Below, piece after piece: positions 43,687 to 54,100 of a DNA stretch of 64,000 bases. A program made the translations under genes and the position numbers. The notes beneath the pieces are model-generated. The model had not been told where the DNA came from. It saw only the letters and a program-made list of their open reading frames with translations, and searched no databases. This DNA comes from Flavicella sp. (lineage in GTDB: Bacteria > Bacteroidota > Bacteroidia > Flavobacteriales > Flavobacteriaceae), in assembly GCF_029238425.1 (NCBI RefSeq), contig NZ_JAQWGB010000067.1, forward strand, positions 1-64,000, given 5' to 3'. The first letter of the stretch is position 1; every line of letters starts with the position of its first letter.

Positions 43687-45969
43687 TTATTTCGCACTAA
43701 TTTTATATTCCCCACCTTTGACACGATATAGCCTATGGTTTCCATCTTTCTCTTTTGAACTCACCTTCTCCCCATTGATTGTAACCGTTTTATTTCTTGT
43801 AGGAATATAAACCACGGCTTCACTTCCAGTAGGAACAGATAATTCAATATCCATTCCTCTTTTCACTTTCTTCACTTGCACAGCAACTTTTCCTGCAAGC
43901 GTTTCATTCCCTGTTTTGGCAAATTCTAAACCAGCTAAATCTGGTTTCACCATAAAACTTTTCCAGCCGGATTCCAATGGGTACAATCCACAAACATATT
44001 GTGCCAATATGGTCAAACCACCTCCACTCCAGGCATGGTTTGTAGAACCACCACCGTAGCCACTTTTTCCAATTCCCCAACCTTCAAAAAGAGTTGTGTG
44101 ATCTTGGCTGTCTACCATTGGCTGAAAACGTTTTTTCAAACGTTGCAAACCATATTCTGATTTCCCCATCAAAAACAGGGCTTCACATACATATTTTTCC
44201 ATATAAGGACTCGCATATTCCTGAGTCTTCAAGGTTTTGTAAATAGCTTTAAACTTATCAGCATCTGCCAAACCTGCCACTACAGCAAGTGCCTGTCCAC
44301 GGTCGTCAATATCATCTTTATAATGGTAAGAACGGTATTGCTTTCCTATCCAAAACGTTTTGTTAAATGCTTTTTTGAAATCAACCATTTGATCCGAGGC
44401 CCAAGTCGCTTCTATATCTTTCCCTAATACTTCCGACATATTTTTATATCCTTTTAGAGCAAGATAATACCACTCATTCATCAACAAATCTTTATCGACA
44501 TTAGTACCCCAGTCTCCCCAATACCAACCTTTGCTTTCTTTCTCAGTCATACGTTTTACCAACACACCATTTTCGTCGAGTTTCCAAACATCTAAATATG
44601 CTTTCACGCCATCATAAACTTTTGCAATCGTCTCTTTATCACCCGTATTTAAATAATAGTTCCAAAAACCATAATACCCAACGCTAGCTAACATTTGTCC
44701 CGGTAATTCACGACCCCAATTTCCCGCAGGAATTGGTGAAAAAATTGTCCCGTCTTCTCTTTGCCAATTGATCAATTCCAAAATACCTTTTTGCGTTAAA
44801 AAACGACTTTCAGGATCGAGTGCATAAAATGCTTCTCCACTTTCATTTACCATATCTCCCCACCACTGTGAACGTTCTCGATCAGGACAATCCATATAGG
44901 TATCTCGCATGGTTACGTATAAAGTCCTTTCTGCTTTTTTCCAGAGTTTTTCGTAAAAATCATCATCGCAAGCAAAATGTCCTGTAAACTCTGTATCATA
45001 GCCAGTTTCTCGGTATTGTAAATCCAGAACTATTACTCCTTTCGGAATGATATAATGTACTTCTTGACCGTTCATCCACCCAAGGTTTTCGTATTCCTGA
45101 ACTCCTTTTCTTGCTATATACTCACCACGTACATTTACGGGCCCACCTCCTTTGTAGTGATCTGTTAACACTTGTATTTCTTCACCTCCATTAGCCTCAA
45201 CTTTAAAAAATGGTGTTATTTGAGCATTATAAGGCAGTTTACATACAATTGTATCTCCTTCACTTGTAAATGGGAATGCCATTTTATTTTCGTACGATTT
45301 CATACCAAAATCTTTCCATTGAGGAATTGGTCGTTTTACCAAGTTATTCCATGGTGCAACCCCTGGTTTTCCTAAAGGCACTATTCCTCTCCATTTATTT
45401 GTTTTAAAATTAGCTTTAGTGAAATCAAAATTACCTACACGTGCATCATATCGAATACTCGATTCCGGAAGTCTGAAGTTAGGCAATGGAAATCCAGCTG
45501 TTCCAAATTCATGGCGTATAGCTGCTTTCCAAGATCCATTTGTGAAAAGTTCAAATTCCGAAGTTTGGCAATCCAAAACCAATGCTGCTTTTCCACTACT
45601 GTTATGTGAAAATCCATCTTTACCAAAATACCAAACAAGCACAGAAATACTGTTTTTTCCTTTTTTCAAGAATGGTGCAATATCTACCTCATCATAATAT
45701 GTATCATTGGGATTGGGACCACGCTTTAATTGTCCTTCAAAAACAGCTAATTCTCCATTGATCCACATCCAATATTTTGAATCACAGGCAATTCTAGTTA
45801 TAGCACTCTCTGGCAAATTTTCAACCAGAAAAGTTTTATTGTAAGCCGTCCAGTTATTTGTTTCGTTTTGTTGTTCAAAAGCCTTTATCCATTGTGCCTT
45901 CCAATTGGTACTCTGTGCAAAAGCTGTCATGCTTATGCAAATAGTAAAGATGATTCCAAATTTTTTCAT
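43687..45969 (-). CDS. GH78-type alpha-L-rhamnosidase, secreted
   Basis: A 760-residue protein with a Sec signal (residues 1-18, TAFAQ). A beta-sandwich N-terminal region (WMWINGELAVFEG, FLKKGKNSISVLVWYFG) leads to an (alpha/alpha)6 catalytic domain with the GH78 hallmark MDCPDRERSQWWGD (about residue 375-390, including the general-acid region) and a final beta domain after WSGGGLTILAQYVCGLYP. GH78 enzymes release terminal alpha-L-rhamnose with inversion. It is somewhat short for the family (often 850-1100). With the GH106 at 34450, it gives the locus two unrelated rhamnosidase folds. The gap upstream (45970-46259) separates it from susD. Confidence 0.85.
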   Translation of the reverse strand: MKKFGIIFTICISMTAFAQSTNWKAQWIKAFEQQNETNNWTAYNKTFLVENLPESAITRIACDSKYWMWINGELAVFEGQLKRGPNPNDTYYDEVDIAPFLKKGKNSISVLVWYFGKDGFSHNSSGKAALVLDCQTSEFELFTNGSWKAAIRHEFGTAGFPLPNFRLPESSIRYDARVGNFDFTKANFKTNKWRGIVPLGKPGVAPWNNLVKRPIPQWKDFGMKSYENKMAFPFTSEGDTIVCKLPYNAQITPFFKVEANGGEEIQVLTDHYKGGGPVNVRGEYIARKGVQEYENLGWMNGQEVHYIIPKGVIVLDLQYRETGYDTEFTGHFACDDDFYEKLWKKAERTLYVTMRDTYMDCPDRERSQWWGDMVNESGEAFYALDPESRFLTQKGILELINWQREDGTIFSPIPAGNWGRELPGQMLASVGYYGFWNYYLNTGDKETIAKVYDGVKAYLDVWKLDENGVLVKRMTEKESKGWYWGDWGTNVDKDLLMNEWYYLALKGYKNMSEVLGKDIEATWASDQMVDFKKAFNKTFWIGKQYRSYHYKDDIDDRGQALAVVAGLADADKFKAIYKTLKTQEYASPYMEKYVCEALFLMGKSEYGLQRLKKRFQPMVDSQDHTTLFEGWGIGKSGYGGGSTNHAWSGGGLTILAQYVCGLYPLESGWKSFMVKPDLAGLEFAKTGNETLAGKVAVQVKKVKRGMDIELSVPTGSEAVVYIPTRNKTVTINGEKVSSKEKDGNHRLYRVKGGEYKISAK

Positions 45970-46259
45970 GATATTATTTTTCCTATATAGTTTACTCTCT
46001 AGATGGCGGAATTTGTTTTTAATTCATGCCTACCCAAACTCATTATTCTCAGAATTATCTACAAGTAATTTATTCATAGCTTTTAATTGCAGACCAAATA
46101 AAAGTATAGGTAACCCAGATAAAACTGGTGTGAACTTGTACTATTCAATAGCTACAGATGAAATCTATACACAATGTGGGGAACATATAAAACATCCCCC
46201 ACGATTTCAACAAACTAAATCTTCATTAATTATGAATTCTTTTTACTTATCTTATCGAT
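45970..46259. other. Intergenic region between susD and GH78 gene
   Basis: 290 bp with no gene. A GC-rich 6-bp hairpin (46186-46191 with 46197-46202) lies 58 bp after the susD stop and has no T-run; it could slow or partly end transcription. One lone TGTACT half-site is at 46137-46142 without a partner 21 bp away, so I do not count it as an operator. Confidence 0.4.
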
Positions 46260-47780
46260 TTACCACCCTGGATTTTGACTAGAATTCTCATTTCTATCAA
46301 TTTCCTGAGTTGGAATTGGATACAACTCATAACTTGGATCATAAGTTCCCTCTTGCGCATTAATGTTAAATTCAAATACATCCTTAACTTTTCCTAATCT
46401 TCTCAAATCAAAAATATCATGGAATTCAAAATTCAACTCCTTTACTCTTTCCATCCAAATTTCATCACGCAATGTTTCGGTTGTCCAAGCCGCTGCTCTA
46501 TCTATAAGCGGAGCATTTGCTCTAGCAAGAATCACATCTAAATTATCATACACGACAGCACTTGGACCATTTAATTCATTTTCTACTTCTGCTAACATTA
46601 AGTAAGCATCTGCCAAACGATAAATAATAAAATCCGGATCTCCGTTACAACATTGGTTTTGATCAGGATCGATATATTTATTTTGCACCATACCCCTTTC
46701 TTTTAAATGGTAGGGAGGATTTACACCAAATCTTAATATTCTTCCATTCGATCTATGCTCATATTCAATTGCCAAATTCACGTCTTTTCGTTCATCAGCA
46801 ACATCATAAGCATTATACAATTCTTCCATGAATCCAATAAGATACTGCCCTCCAGCATTAAAACTTGTCCATTTTGACTGAAGTGCGCCATAGCTATAAG
46901 ACATAGCATTTCCGTGAACCGGTATCGATTGTGACTGCTGAACAGAAAATATCAACTCTGCGTTTAATTCCTTACTTCCATCAAATTGAGTACGGTCTTC
47001 TGAAATAGAAAACACATCAATATACCTTGGCATCAAACTATATCCATATTCCCCTTGGTTATTAATTACCTCTTCAAGGTTGGTCTTAGCCAGTGCTAGT
47101 TTTGAAGCATCTTCTAAAGGTTTCCCTGCCATTGTTAAATACACCTTACCCAATAGGAACGGAGCCGCTCCTCTAGCAACACGACCATCAATACCTTGAA
47201 TAGGCAAATTCTGCGCTGCAAACTCTAAGTCAGGAATAATAATTTCATCATAAATTTCTAACATAGGACTTCTTGCCAAATAGGCTTGTTCTTCTACTTC
47301 CGTCGGTGTAAATCTCTTTGGCACATCTCCATAAAGTCTCACTAAATTAAAATACAAATAGGCTCTCATCCAACGTGCTTCTGCTATGTAAGCATTCTTT
47401 TGCTCATCTGAAAGATCAACACCTGGGAGGTATTTAATTGCCATATTACATCTATTAATGATATCAAAATGGCTTCGCCAAGTTTGATTTATTTGAGCAT
47501 CAGATGCATCAAAATTATAAGTCATACGGTTTCTCACAGTAGCAGACCTAGAAACTGTAAACATTCCAGGCATCATTATTGTAAATACTCCTTGCTGCCT
47601 GTAAAAACCTATGGTATGTACTCCATGATAAATACCATTAATTGCTATTTCAGCATCTTCTGAAGTTTTAAAAAAACTTGCAGTTGTTACAGTGGAATAA
47701 GGTTCCTCTTTAAGATCAGAACAGGAAAAAATCCCTAAAGCAAGTATTAATGTTAGTAATTTAACGCTTAGTTTTTTCAT
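46260..47780 (-). CDS. SusD/RagB-family glycan-binding lipoprotein
   Basis: About 506 residues from the ATG at 47780, where MKKLSVKLLTLILALGIFSC gives a proper lipoprotein leader (lipid-acceptor Cys20). An upstream in-frame ATG at 47882 would add 34 residues ahead of it and bury the signal, so I reject it. The mature part has the SusD N-terminal motif (TTASFFKTSEDAEIAINGIY) and the C-terminal RagB-type region (YLMLAEVENEL, WMERVKELNFEFHDIFDLRRLG). It caps the SusC transporter at the cell surface and binds the incoming oligosaccharide. SusC is encoded just upstream, with a gap of about 103 bp from this start. Confidence 0.95.
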   Translation of the reverse strand: MKKLSVKLLTLILALGIFSCSDLKEEPYSTVTTASFFKTSEDAEIAINGIYHGVHTIGFYRQQGVFTIMMPGMFTVSRSATVRNRMTYNFDASDAQINQTWRSHFDIINRCNMAIKYLPGVDLSDEQKNAYIAEARWMRAYLYFNLVRLYGDVPKRFTPTEVEEQAYLARSPMLEIYDEIIIPDLEFAAQNLPIQGIDGRVARGAAPFLLGKVYLTMAGKPLEDASKLALAKTNLEEVINNQGEYGYSLMPRYIDVFSISEDRTQFDGSKELNAELIFSVQQSQSIPVHGNAMSYSYGALQSKWTSFNAGGQYLIGFMEELYNAYDVADERKDVNLAIEYEHRSNGRILRFGVNPPYHLKERGMVQNKYIDPDQNQCCNGDPDFIIYRLADAYLMLAEVENELNGPSAVVYDNLDVILARANAPLIDRAAAWTTETLRDEIWMERVKELNFEFHDIFDLRRLGKVKDVFEFNINAQEGTYDPSYELYPIPTQEIDRNENSSQNPGW

Positions 47781-47883
47781 ACTATTATTATTTTTTATAT
47801 TCAATAATGCCATGTAAGGATTACTGTTTTTAATCATTGTCTTGTGTACCAATATTTCATTTGTTCGTTTCATAGTTGTCATT

Positions 47884-50800
47884 TTATAATCCTAATTTAA
47901 CTCCAAATGTCATTGTTGTCGTTTGTGGGTACGCAAAAAAATCAACTCCAATTGCATCATCACTATTCCCAAAAAGATTCACTTCTGGGTCTGCTCCGCT
48001 ATAATTGGTAAATGTTAGCAAATTAGTTGCAGTAAAATACACCGTTAAGGAACGAATCCTTTCTACTTCTTTTAATGGAACATTGTATCTCAATGATACG
48101 TTCTTCAATCTTACATAGGAACCATCTTCTATTACTGCCTCTGTTGCTTTAATCGTGGAATTCCCTATAGTAGATGGATATCTAACATCGTTATGTGGGT
48201 TTTCAGGTGTCCAACGGTTTGCGTACCATTCAGCAGTATTATTCCATCGATTATATCCTTTTCCAATATAAATATTACCTGCATTGAACAATTCGTTACC
48301 ATATGCACCTTGAATAAATACATTCAGTGTAAAGTTTTTATATACAAAATCATTATTGAATCCAAAGTGAAAGTCAGGATTTGGATCACCAATAATCACC
48401 CTATCATCAGCTGTAATCAAACCATCTCCAGCATCAGGGATACCATCTCCATCAGTATCTACAGTTAACTGATCTTTATATTTAGTTGACCCTAGAGTTT
48501 CTACCCCTGAAAGTGTGGCAAAAGTAGGATTCCCATCTTGATCAAAATCTTCAGCCTGTATTAAACCATCCAATTCATATCCATAAAATACACTTAAAGG
48601 GTTATTTAAAAACTGCCCTGAAATAGGTTCATTTAGGAAGTTATTATCCAAGATTGGTCCTGGCACAAAATCTAGTCCTCCTAAGTCCAAAACCTTTGAC
48701 CTATTGGCAGAATAATTTAAATTCGTCTTCCATCTAAAAGTTTTACCTCTGACAGGCATTCCTGACAAACTTACTTCAATACCTTTATTACCAACACTAC
48801 CTCTATTAATTATAATACTTTGATATCCTGCTGACCCTGGCAATTGAAATGGTAATAATAAATCCCTAGTTTTTTTATCATAATAATCAACAGACAACTC
48901 AATTCTATTCTTAAATAATCCTAGATCCAGTCCTGCATTGAATTGTTCTGTAGTTTCCCATTTTAAATCTGAGTTCCCCATTACTGTTGGTCGTGCACCT
49001 GAAGCCTCTAAATCACCGTTTACATAGTTTGCTACTGAATATTGAGCAATAGATTGATATGGCTGAATAGCCTGACTACCCGTTTCTCCATACCCCCCTC
49101 TAATCTTTAAACTTGAGATTGCCTTAACACCTTGCATGAACTCCTCAGCACTCACTCTCCATGCAGCTGATACTGAAGGGAAAAAAGCATATTTATTTGA
49201 CTCTGTAAAAACACTTGAGCCATCTAACCTACCAGAAAAAGAAACAAGATATTTTGATTTATAATCATAATTTGCTCTAAAAAATGCCGATTGTATCTCT
49301 CTATCCGTTCTAGTATATGAGTTTACTAATACTTGATTGGCAAACGAAAGTCCATAAACTCCCAGTCCTTCAAAAGGAAAATCGACAGCAGTTAAATTGC
49401 TTAATTTAGTGATTGTTTTCTGATAAGAGGTCCCCAATACAGTATTAATGTTATGTCTACCTAATCTTTTTTTGTAGGTTAAATATGATTCTATCAAATT
49501 GGTAGTATTTGACGAATTATACAATCTACCCTGTCCATTTACTCTAAAACCCGCTGGTGTTTCAGAACTTAAGAATCTCTCTCGGATACCGGTTTTTGAA
49601 TTAGTTCCTGCCTGAACAGTTAAATTTAAATCATTATTAAACTTATAATTTGCAGTAAAATTCGCCAAAATCACCTTACTATTTTCATTGTCAATATCAC
49701 CCGTAATCTGTTTCAATGGGTTCGTTGGGACATCAATACCGTCAACTGGAAATTCATCATCACCAATTTCATCCTCATCAATCAAAGGAGAGGCTCTTAA
49801 AGCATTGAAAATAATACCACCTGCACTAACAGCTGTTCCATTGGAACCAGCCGCTCTTTTTGTATCTGTAACTGAATAGTTAAGATTTGTAGTCAGCGTT
49901 AATTTGTCATTTATTTTATTATTTAAATTCGCTCTTACCGTTGCACGTTCAAAACCAGTACCAATAATTACACCACCATAATCTGAATAAGAACCCGAAA
50001 TTCGGTACTTATTGTCGCTACTTCCACCTGCAACCGAAAGGTTTACATTCTGCCCAAATGAAGATTGAAGAACTTTATCAATCCAAACTGTAGTTGGTTG
50101 ATTTGTATCTTGAGGAGGATCAAATCTTCCTGTTTCATTTCCCCATTCAGCATAGTCAGGAGATGACATCATATCTGGATAATCCGCTGCATTAGTCACA
50201 AAAGTTTCAACCGATATATTTACAACTGGTTTCCCTTGACCTCCTTTTTTAGTCGTAATTAATATAACTCCATTTGCTCCACGAGAACCATAAATCGAAG
50301 TTGCCGAAGCATCTTTTAACACTTCCACACTCTCAACATCATCCATATTTATAAATGACAAGGGACCAGAGTTCGAAGCATCAAGTCCTCCGCCTGGAAT
50401 AGAACTATTATCTAAAGGAAAACCATCTAAAACGATTAACGGTTCATTATTACCAGAAATTGAATTATTACCTCTAATTCTAATTCTAGTTTCCGCACCA
50501 GGTTCTCCACTTACGGAAGATATTTGTAAACCAGTACTTCTACCCTGTAAGGCTGTTTCTAATGTTGGTGTATTGATACTAGCAATATCCTCGGCACTCA
50601 CGGAACTAATTGCTCCCGAAACCTTACGTGCTTCTTGAGTACCATAACCAACAACAACAACCTCTTCTAATTTGGCGAAATCTTCGATTAAATTAACCGT
50701 TATCGTTGATTCATCCTTGAATACAACTTCTTCAGTTAAATAGCCGATATAACTTATTACTATCGTTGCCCCTATTTTTACATTTGCTATGGAAAATTCA

Positions 50801-50973
50801 CCATCAAAATTGGTGATCGATCCTTTACTTGTTCCCTTAACTACTACTGTCGCACCAGGCAAGCCAATCCCTTCAGAAATTACTTTACCGGTAACTACTT
50901 TGTTCTGAGCATAGGTTATACCAGAAAATAGCATAAGACATAACAATAGCGTTATTTCCTTAATTTTAATCAT
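47884..50973 (-). CDS. SusC/RagA-family TonB-dependent outer-membrane transporter
   Basis: A 1029-residue transporter. A Sec signal (residues 1-22) is followed by a carboxypeptidase-like regulatory domain (VVTGKVISEGIGLPGATVVVKGT), the TonB-box region VVVGYGTQ near residue 108, a plug domain (LQGRSTGLQI, IRIRGNNSISG, DASATSIYGSRGANGVILITTKKG) and the beta-barrel, ending in a terminal aromatic-rich strand (TMTFGVKLGL). It imports oligosaccharides across the outer membrane with SusD. It is the only SusC/SusD pair in the window, so the whole enzyme set probably feeds one transporter. Operator-like site E lies 68-94 bp upstream. Confidence 0.97.
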   Translation of the reverse strand: MIKIKEITLLLCLMLFSGITYAQNKVVTGKVISEGIGLPGATVVVKGTSKGSITNFDGEFSIANVKIGATIVISYIGYLTEEVVFKDESTITVNLIEDFAKLEEVVVVGYGTQEARKVSGAISSVSAEDIASINTPTLETALQGRSTGLQISSVSGEPGAETRIRIRGNNSISGNNEPLIVLDGFPLDNSSIPGGGLDASNSGPLSFINMDDVESVEVLKDASATSIYGSRGANGVILITTKKGGQGKPVVNISVETFVTNAADYPDMMSSPDYAEWGNETGRFDPPQDTNQPTTVWIDKVLQSSFGQNVNLSVAGGSSDNKYRISGSYSDYGGVIIGTGFERATVRANLNNKINDKLTLTTNLNYSVTDTKRAAGSNGTAVSAGGIIFNALRASPLIDEDEIGDDEFPVDGIDVPTNPLKQITGDIDNENSKVILANFTANYKFNNDLNLTVQAGTNSKTGIRERFLSSETPAGFRVNGQGRLYNSSNTTNLIESYLTYKKRLGRHNINTVLGTSYQKTITKLSNLTAVDFPFEGLGVYGLSFANQVLVNSYTRTDREIQSAFFRANYDYKSKYLVSFSGRLDGSSVFTESNKYAFFPSVSAAWRVSAEEFMQGVKAISSLKIRGGYGETGSQAIQPYQSIAQYSVANYVNGDLEASGARPTVMGNSDLKWETTEQFNAGLDLGLFKNRIELSVDYYDKKTRDLLLPFQLPGSAGYQSIIINRGSVGNKGIEVSLSGMPVRGKTFRWKTNLNYSANRSKVLDLGGLDFVPGPILDNNFLNEPISGQFLNNPLSVFYGYELDGLIQAEDFDQDGNPTFATLSGVETLGSTKYKDQLTVDTDGDGIPDAGDGLITADDRVIIGDPNPDFHFGFNNDFVYKNFTLNVFIQGAYGNELFNAGNIYIGKGYNRWNNTAEWYANRWTPENPHNDVRYPSTIGNSTIKATEAVIEDGSYVRLKNVSLRYNVPLKEVERIRSLTVYFTATNLLTFTNYSGADPEVNLFGNSDDAIGVDFFAYPQTTTMTFGVKLGL

Positions 50974-51040
50974 AAATTTTTTTTTAAGTTCAGTTAGTTA
51001 ATTATGAATAACGAAGTAAGTAAAAACAAGAAAATAAGAT

Positions 51041-51067
51041 TGTTCTTTTTTGCGCTGAATTTGTTCT
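51041..51067 (-). promoter_or_regulatory. 21-bp-period direct repeat, predicted hybrid-regulator operator (site E)
   Basis: TGTTCT at 51041-51046 and TGTTCT at 51062-51067 on the plus strand, 21 bp apart, between the regulator's stop codon (51129) and the susC start (50973). Unlike the other five sites, I cannot find a good TAnnTTT box 21-22 bp downstream. Confidence 0.6.
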
Positions 51068-51128
51068 CAAGACTATATAAGGCTAATAAACAATCAATTA
51101 CAACAATATCAAGTGGATTTAGTGATGT

Positions 51129-54100
51129 TTATTTTTTGCTTAAAGACTCACGAAACTCTTTAGGAGTCATATGGTACTTCTCTTTAAAACATTTATAAAA
51201 ATAAGCACGACTTTTGAATCCACAATCCTGCATTATATTGCTAATAGCATCATCACTACTTTTTAGCATTATCACAGATTTTTTTATTCTATAGTTACGA
51301 ATTATTTCAATTGGAGTTTTTCCGGTAAGATTTTTTATCGTGACTAATAATTTTGTCTTACTTACATTTAAATTGGAAGATATAATATTAATATTCAGGT
51401 CTGGATTACCATACTGCTGCTGTAACACCTGAAGAAAAGAATATAAAAATTCTCTTTCCTTACTGTTTACCGGTTTTACATACTCGTCTTCTTTGAGACT
51501 GTCAGCATACCTAGATTTTATTGATTGCACCTCGGAAATAATATTTGACACGCGCGCTTTTAAAAACTCATTAGAAAAAGGCTTCGTAATATAATCTATC
51601 GCACCTATATCAAAACCTACTATTTTATTTTTCACCTCTGATTTTGAGGTTAATAAAATAAAAGGGATATGCGCCGTTAATTTATTTGATTTAACATATT
51701 TACAAAGTTCTATCCCATCCATTACCGGCATATTCAAATCACTAATAATTAAGTCAGGGACAATTGTTTTTATATTATTTAATGCCAGTTGTCCATTCTT
51801 AAACTTATAAACCTTGTATTCAGATGAGAATAATTCACCTATAAAATCTCTCATTTCTGCAACATCTTCAACAATATAAATAATATGATCACGGGAAGTA
51901 GGACGCGCATCTATCGAATATTCTAAGGTGTTATTCAAATTTTGATAGATCAATGATGGCTCTTGTTTATTGTTTTTCGTACCTAACATATCTGTAGAAA
52001 TATGTTCCTTACCAAGCAATAATTCTATCTCAAAAACGGCCCCTCCTTCTGGACTATTAAATACTTTTATGCTCCCTTTATGTGCCTCTACAATAGATTT
52101 CACTATGGACAAGCCAATACCTGCTCCTTGGATATTAGTTGATTTCCCTTTATAAAATCTATCAAACACTTGATTAATTTCATCCTCAGCAACTCCAAGT
52201 CCAGAATCGGAAACACTAATTCTAACCCGCTCTTCTTGTTTTTCTATTTTGATGGAAACGAATCCATTTTCGGGAGCATGCTTGAAGGCATTTGAAAGTA
52301 AATTGTAGATAATTTTTTCAAATTTTCTAGGATCAATCCACATCAATATTTTATCCGTATTTTTTTCAAAATTAAATTTAATCTGTTTCTTAACGGACAA
52401 GTCATCAAAGCCGATCTTAATATTCCAGATAAAATCCAAAATATTTATTTCATAACAGCTAAGATTTAATTTATCATTTTTGATTCTCCTAAATTCAATT
52501 AGTTGGTCTAATAAAAGTAATAGGTAGCTTACTTGGTTTTTCATTCGCAAAAGATTAAACCTAGTATTATCGTTTACGGTATGTTTTGCAAGCAGATTGT
52601 CAAGAGGCCCGTTGATTAAAGAAAGTGGTGTTTTAAAATCATGCGCAATATTGGTGAAAAACTTTATTTTCTCCTCAGTAAGCTCATATACTTTCTGTTT
52701 TTCAAATTTTTCAATCTGTATGCTCGTTTTTAAACGTTCAATTTTCCAAAGATAACGGTACACTAAAATAAGAACCGCTGAGAAAAGTAGTAAGTAAAAT
52801 AATTTAGCCCAAAACGTCAACCATATAGGTGGACTTATTTTTATGTTAAATGTTTTTGAGGGTTCAATCCAGTTATCTTTAGATACAGCCGCTGTGAATT
52901 CAAAAACATATTTACCTGGTGGTACTTTGACGTATTCTGCTGTAAAACTGGAACCATTTACCGTTCTCCATTTTTCATCAAAACCTATCAAACGATACTT
53001 TAATTTTCCACTTTGAGCATTCTTATAGTTAGTTGTTATTAGATCAATAGCAAAAACGTTTTCGTTATGTTCTAATTCAATTTGCTTCGTATAATCAAGG
53101 CCCTGTTGCAGCAAATTTCTATTATTAACCATTGATTCTGGCTTCACAACATCTCCAAACAATAAAAAGTCACCAAAGTGAATCTGAGCTAAATCTAACT
53201 CTTCATTTTTCAAATCAGAATTTAAAAAAGTAAGACCTTTATTCCCTGCAAACACCAATCTTCCATCTGGTAATGTTACCGCGTCGCTCGTGAAGAAATG
53301 TGACAATAATCCATCTTCTTCAGTAATAGAATTGAATGAAAGATTCTCTGTATTGAATTCGTTTAGTTTATTATTTGTGGCTATATATAAATTTCCATTT
53401 TTGCTTTCCGCAATTCCTTTACAAACATTATTAGACAAACCCTCCCGTTCACCGTAATTTATAATGACTATTTTATCACCCTTCTTTACCAACTCACTTA
53501 TACCACCACCCTCTGTAGCAACCCAAAGCCTATTTTTGGAATCTCTAAATATTCCACTTACAAAATTACTTCCTAGAGTATAGTTACTTTGTTCATTATT
53601 GGCAAATTGTTCATATTTTAAATTAAGTAGTTGTTTTTTATTATTGTTTGTTTCAATTTTCAATAACCCATTGTACCAAGTTCCAATCCACAAAGAATTA
53701 TCTATTGGATCATTATATACTCTTCTGATGACAAAGTCTTCATGTTGAGAAAAATTGAATTTTAAACTTTTTACAATTTTGTTTTCTTCGTCAACCTCTA
53801 TACGAAATAATCCTCTTCTACATCCGATCCAAATAAATCCAAAATCATCTTCTTTTATATCATATATAACTTTAGGAGCTCTGATCGTTTTATTAAATTC
53901 TACAACTGGCTTCAAAAATTTCTCACCATGTTTAAGTCTATACAACCCGCTTCCCCTACCGATCCAAAGATTTTCCCGGGAATCTTTATACATGCATTCA
54001 ATAACGGTAACATCGTTTTTATTTAACGTAAACCAAAGGGGTTCTACCAAGTTTTTTTTATAATTAAATGCGAAAACTCCTCTTTTTCGAGTACCGCAAA

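Noticed and set aside
46137-46142. Single TGTACT upstream of the GH78 gene
   Set aside because: No partner half-site 21 bp away on either side.
47781-47882. N-terminal extension of the SusD protein from the upstream ATG at 47882
   Set aside because: It would put 34 polar residues before a perfect lipoprotein leader beginning at 47780.
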